DNA from: JAICIG01 sp035532215
GTDB taxonomy: Bacteria > Planctomycetota > Planctomycetia > Pirellulales > JAICIG01
Assembly (NCBI GenBank): GCA_035532215.1
Contig: DATKRK010000241.1
Location: forward strand, 1 to 7,237
Length of the DNA: 7,237 nt
Reading direction: 5' to 3'
In this document: piece after piece, positions 4,643 to 7,237 of the stretch
Position numbering within the stretch: the stretch's first letter is position 1
How the letters are laid out: every line of letters starts with the position of its first letter
Notes under the pieces: generated by a model
Told to the model about the DNA's origin: nothing
The model's database searches: none
What the model saw: only the letters and a program-made list of their open reading frames with translations
Position numbers and translations under genes: made by a program

Positions 4643-6739
4643 ATGAAAACCAATCGTTCGCTCCCGGCACTCGTGGCTTGGACGCTGATCGCTTTGCTCG
4701 CATCGTTCGCCTCCCGTCCCCGACAAACTTGTGCCGACGAAGGCATGTGGCTGTTCAACAACCCGCCGCGAAAAGTGCTCAAGCAGCGGTACGGCTTCGA
4801 GCCAAGCGACGAATGGCTGACCCACTTGCAGCGCTCGAGCGTGCGGTTCAATAGCGGCGGCTCGGGTTCGTTCGTCTCGGCCGACGGGCTGGTGATGACC
4901 AACCATCACGTCGGCGCCGACGCGCTGCAAAAGCTGTCGAGCGCCGAGCACAACTATCTGCAGGAAGGCTTTTACGCCGAAAGCCCGCAAGCCGAAGTCA
5001 AGTGCGTCGACCTGGAGCTCAACGTGCTGATGAGCATCGAGGACGTGACCCAGCGAGTGCAAGACGCCGTGAAGGGGCTCGAACCGGCCGAGGCCCGCGC
5101 CGCGCGGCGGGCCGCGATGAACACGATCGAGGAAGAATCGCTCAAGAAGACCGGCCTGCGCAGCGACGTCGTCACGCTCTATCAAGGCGGCCAGTATCAT
5201 CTCTACCGCTTCAAAAAATACACTGACGTGCGGCTGGTCTTCGCTCCCGAAAAGAGCATCGCCTTCTTCGGCGGCGACGTCGATAACTTCGAGTATCCGC
5301 GCTACGACCTCGACATTTGCTTCTTCCGCGCCTACGAAGACGGCAAGCCGGCCAAGATCGAGCACCACCTGAAGTGGAGCAAGGCCGGCGCCGGCGACGG
5401 CGAGTTGATCTTCGTCTCCGGGCATCCCGGCCGCACGAACCGGCTCGATACGATAGCGCACCTGAAATTCCTCCGCGACCGCACTTTGCCGCTGTCGCTG
5501 AACGTGATTCGCCGCCGCGAAGTGATGCTCCGCAATTACAGCGAGCGGAGCCGCGAGAACGCCCGGCAAGCCGAAGACGAACTGTTCGGCTACCAGAACG
5601 CCCGCAAGGCCCGGCTCGGCGGACTGGCCGGCTTGCAAGATCCGGCGATCATGAACGACAAGCAAAAGCGCGAGCGCGAGTTGCAGCAGGCCGTCGAGAC
5701 CAGGCCGGAGTTGAAGCGGGCGTACGGCGACGCCTGGCAGGAAGTGGCCGCGTCGATCAAACGCTGGGGCGAGATTTACGACGACTGGTATTTGCTCGAA
5801 AACGGCGTGGCCTTCAACAGCGAGCTGTTTCACGTCGCCCGCTCGATCGTGCGGCTGACCGCCGAATCCGAAAAACCCAACGCCGAGCGGCTGCGCGAAT
5901 ACGCCGAGGCCGGCCTCGAATCGCTCAAGCAACAGCTTTACTCCGAGGCGCCGATCTACCCCAAGTTGGAAATCGCCAAGCTGGCCGATTCGCTGGGCCT
6001 GTTCGAGGAGTTGCTCGGCGCCGAGAACGAATGGGTCGAGCGCGTGCTCGACGGCAAGTCGCCGCCCGATCGGGCCGCCGAGCTGGTGCGCGGCAGCAAG
6101 CTGGCCGACGTCGACGTGCGGCGCAAGCTGGTCGACGGCGGTCGCAAGGCGGTCGAAGCCTCCGACGATCCGATGATTCGCCTGGCCCGGTTGGTCGATG
6201 GCCCGGCCCGCAAGCTGCGAAAGGTCTACGAAGAGCAAGTCGACGAGCCGCAACGGCAGGCTTATGGAAAAATCGCCAAGGCGCAGTTCGCTCTGTACGG
6301 CGACACGCTGTATCCCGATGCGACGTTCACCCTGCGGCTGGCCTTCGGCACGGTCAAGGGCTTCCGCGAGCGCGGCGAAATGGCGCCGCCTTGGACCACG
6401 ATCGGCGGCGCCTACCAGCACGCTGACGAACACGGCAACGTCGATCCCTTCAAGCTGCCGGCCCGCTGGCACGAACGCAAAGAAGACCTCGATCTCACGA
6501 CTCCCTTCAACTTCGTCAGCACGGCCGACATCATCGGCGGCAACTCGGGCAGCCCGGTGGTCAACCGCCAGGGCGAAATCGTGGGCATCATCTTCGACGG
6601 CAACATCCAGTCGCTGGTGCTCGACTTCGTCTACAGCAGCGAGCAGGCCCGGGCCGTCTCGGTGCATTCAAGCGCCATTCTCGAAGCCTTGCGCAAGCTC
6701 TATGGCGCCAAGCGCGTGCTGGAAGGGATCGAACCCTAA
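4643..6739 (+). CDS. Exported S46-family dipeptidyl-peptidase (DPP7/DPP11 family, DPP7-like)
   Basis: A 698-residue serine exopeptidase predicted to remove dipeptides from peptide N termini outside the cytoplasm. The ATG at 4643 gives a signal peptide: basic MKTNR, a hydrophobic stretch to about residue 23, and probable cleavage near TCA-DE (about 31). An upstream in-frame TTG at 4511 would bury it. The chymotrypsin-like triad can be assigned by motif: His89 in TNHHVGAD, Asp224 in DNFEYPRYDLD and Ser635 in GGNSGSP. Residues about 270-550 match the helical insertion typical of S46. Gly653 in IFDGN occupies the site where Porphyromonas gingivalis DPP11 has Arg673, so a preference for hydrophobic rather than acidic P1 residues is inferred. 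Asp661 fits the residue that holds the substrate's free N terminus. Val90 replaces the usual Cys after the catalytic His, and Phe216 the usual Trp after Asn215. No Shine-Dalgarno sequence is visible. Confidence 0.93.
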   Translation: MKTNRSLPALVAWTLIALLASFASRPRQTCADEGMWLFNNPPRKVLKQRYGFEPSDEWLTHLQRSSVRFNSGGSGSFVSADGLVMTNHHVGADALQKLSSAEHNYLQEGFYAESPQAEVKCVDLELNVLMSIEDVTQRVQDAVKGLEPAEARAARRAAMNTIEEESLKKTGLRSDVVTLYQGGQYHLYRFKKYTDVRLVFAPEKSIAFFGGDVDNFEYPRYDLDICFFRAYEDGKPAKIEHHLKWSKAGAGDGELIFVSGHPGRTNRLDTIAHLKFLRDRTLPLSLNVIRRREVMLRNYSERSRENARQAEDELFGYQNARKARLGGLAGLQDPAIMNDKQKRERELQQAVETRPELKRAYGDAWQEVAASIKRWGEIYDDWYLLENGVAFNSELFHVARSIVRLTAESEKPNAERLREYAEAGLESLKQQLYSEAPIYPKLEIAKLADSLGLFEELLGAENEWVERVLDGKSPPDRAAELVRGSKLADVDVRRKLVDGGRKAVEASDDPMIRLARLVDGPARKLRKVYEEQVDEPQRQAYGKIAKAQFALYGDTLYPDATFTLRLAFGTVKGFRERGEMAPPWTTIGGAYQHADEHGNVDPFKLPARWHERKEDLDLTTPFNFVSTADIIGGNSGSPVVNRQGEIVGIIFDGNIQSLVLDFVYSSEQARAVSVHSSAILEALRKLYGAKRVLEGIEP

Positions 6740-7097
6740 GGCGCTACGGGCGGTTGTGGGACCACAGGGCACATCCGCCTTGTTGAAAAGGGGATGTGGG
6801 GATGCTGAGGAGATGGGGGGATGAACGGAGTCTTCTCTGTTCTCTGTGCTACAAACATTCCGTGTCTCCGTGGTGAACTGCTTTGCTTGCATAGGATGCT
6901 GCCTGCCGACGGGTTATCGGCCGTTCATTTATTTTCAGTTCTGAGCGCCCCTTGGCCTCCTACCATCGCAATAACCGGCAGATTCGCTTGCCACACCGCT
7001 CGCCTGCTCGCGCCCCGGCTTACAAAACCTATGTTTGCTGCATACGGCTTTTGTCTTCCCTTCGCCGGCATCGGTTTCACGCGTCTTTTCCCAGGCA
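6740..7097. other. Intergenic spacer with hairpin and low-complexity repeats
   Basis: No supported gene lies in this 358-nt stretch. It holds an imperfect hairpin just after the S46 stop, three copies of GGGGATG (6790-6796, 6798-6804, 6817-6823), a tandem TTCTCTG (6833-6846) and a stretch reading CCGTGTCTCCGTGGTGAA (about 6860-6877). Such text resembles degenerate dispersed spacer repeats in planctomycete-like genomes. From about 6880 to 7097 I see no further element and no clear promoter for the next gene. Confidence 0.6.
6748..6780 (+). terminator. Imperfect hairpin after the S46 gene, weak terminator candidate
   Basis: GGCGGTTGTG (6749-6758) pairs with CACATCCGCC (6770-6779) at nine of ten positions (T6754 opposite T6774), with an outer G-T pair. 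It starts 9 nt after the stop codon. A competing smaller hairpin, TGTGG-GA-CCACA (6755-6766), overlaps it. Only scattered T residues follow (TTGTTG), so intrinsic termination is uncertain. Confidence 0.35.
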
Positions 7098-7237
7098 ATG
7101 ATCGTTCCAGCCTCGCATCGCCGCCCTGTCACGATGGGCGCCGTCTGGCTCGCCTTGCCGGCCTTGTTGGCGCTGGTCCACGTCTCGCTGGATGCCGACC
7201 ACCCGGTTGATTTCTGGCTGCACGCGAACACGGGCCG
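7098..7237 (+). CDS. N-terminus of a probable membrane protein, cut by the right edge
   Basis: The frame from the ATG at 7098 is open to the edge (46 full codons). It has a basic N-terminus (MIVPASHRRPVTMG) followed by a hydrophobic segment AVWLALPALLALVHVSL, about 17 residues, then LDADHPVDFWLHANTGR. A signal-anchor followed by an acidic patch and a D-FW-H---G pattern resembles the start of polytopic planctomycete membrane proteins of unknown function, some of which look like GT-C-type glycosyltransferases; that comparison is from memory and weak. Another in-frame ATG at 7134 would start just before the hydrophobic segment. The ribosome site before 7098 is only AGG two nt away. The frame is also open further upstream, so the start is not certain. 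Confidence 0.5.
   Translation, partial: MIVPASHRRPVTMGAVWLALPALLALVHVSLDADHPVDFWLHANTG

Noticed and set aside
4580..6667. 695-codon open frame on the minus strand opposite the S46 gene
   Set aside because: The plus strand encodes a clear S46 peptidase with its triad and signal peptide. The antisense frame is a by-product of GC-rich third positions, which make antisense stops rare; its translation is Arg/Ala/Val/Leu-rich with no recognisable domain.
6821..7210. 129-codon plus-strand frame after the S46 gene
   Set aside because: It begins in low-complexity repeat text, has no family features, and its end overlaps the more convincing membrane-protein start at 7098 in another frame.
1..7237. 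CRISPR array, tRNA or rRNA genes, toxin-antitoxin or defence genes
   Set aside because: No regularly spaced repeats, RNA-gene motifs or relevant protein signatures were seen on either strand.

Overview
The window looks like chromosomal DNA of a high-GC planctomycete, probably of Pirellula type. The main reason is the first gene, a large secreted-type protein that joins a PVC-superfamily beta-propeller dehydrogenase domain, a helical repeat region and a C-terminal haem-binding domain, an architecture characteristic of Planctomycetes and Verrucomicrobia. Strong GC bias at third codon positions, long antisense open frames and weak or missing Shine-Dalgarno sequences fit this. The assignment is inference from protein families; no rRNA or other phylogenetic marker is present.

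Layout, left to right. Bases 57-2639 (+) hold the PVC-type dehydrogenase/cytochrome c; its 5' end is odd, and a possible divergent gene starts at base 39 on the minus strand. Bases 2640-2940 are a repeat-rich spacer with a perfect 28-bp hairpin palindrome and a terminator-like hairpin. Bases 2941-4478 are a complete 1538-bp IS4-family (IS50/Tn5-like) insertion sequence carrying one intact transposase on the minus strand. Its ends can be set to the base: 26/27-bp inverted repeats and a perfect 8-bp target duplication. Removing the IS and one duplication copy restores a perfect 20-bp palindrome, so the IS inserted into the middle of a dispersed palindromic repeat. Bases 4643-6739 (+) encode an exported S46-family dipeptidyl-peptidase (DPP7-like) behind a recognisable promoter. 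Bases 6740-7097 are a spacer with a hairpin and low-complexity repeats. At 7098 a probable membrane protein begins and runs off the right edge.

The two large genes are both predicted to act outside the cytoplasm (oxidation of an extracellular or periplasmic substrate; removal of dipeptides from peptide N termini), but nothing shows that they form one pathway. They are separated by the IS and each appears to be its own transcription unit. I see no defence system, CRISPR array, RNA gene or clearly new multi-gene system. The most informative signal is the IS/palindrome relationship, followed by the abnormal 5' end of the dehydrogenase gene.
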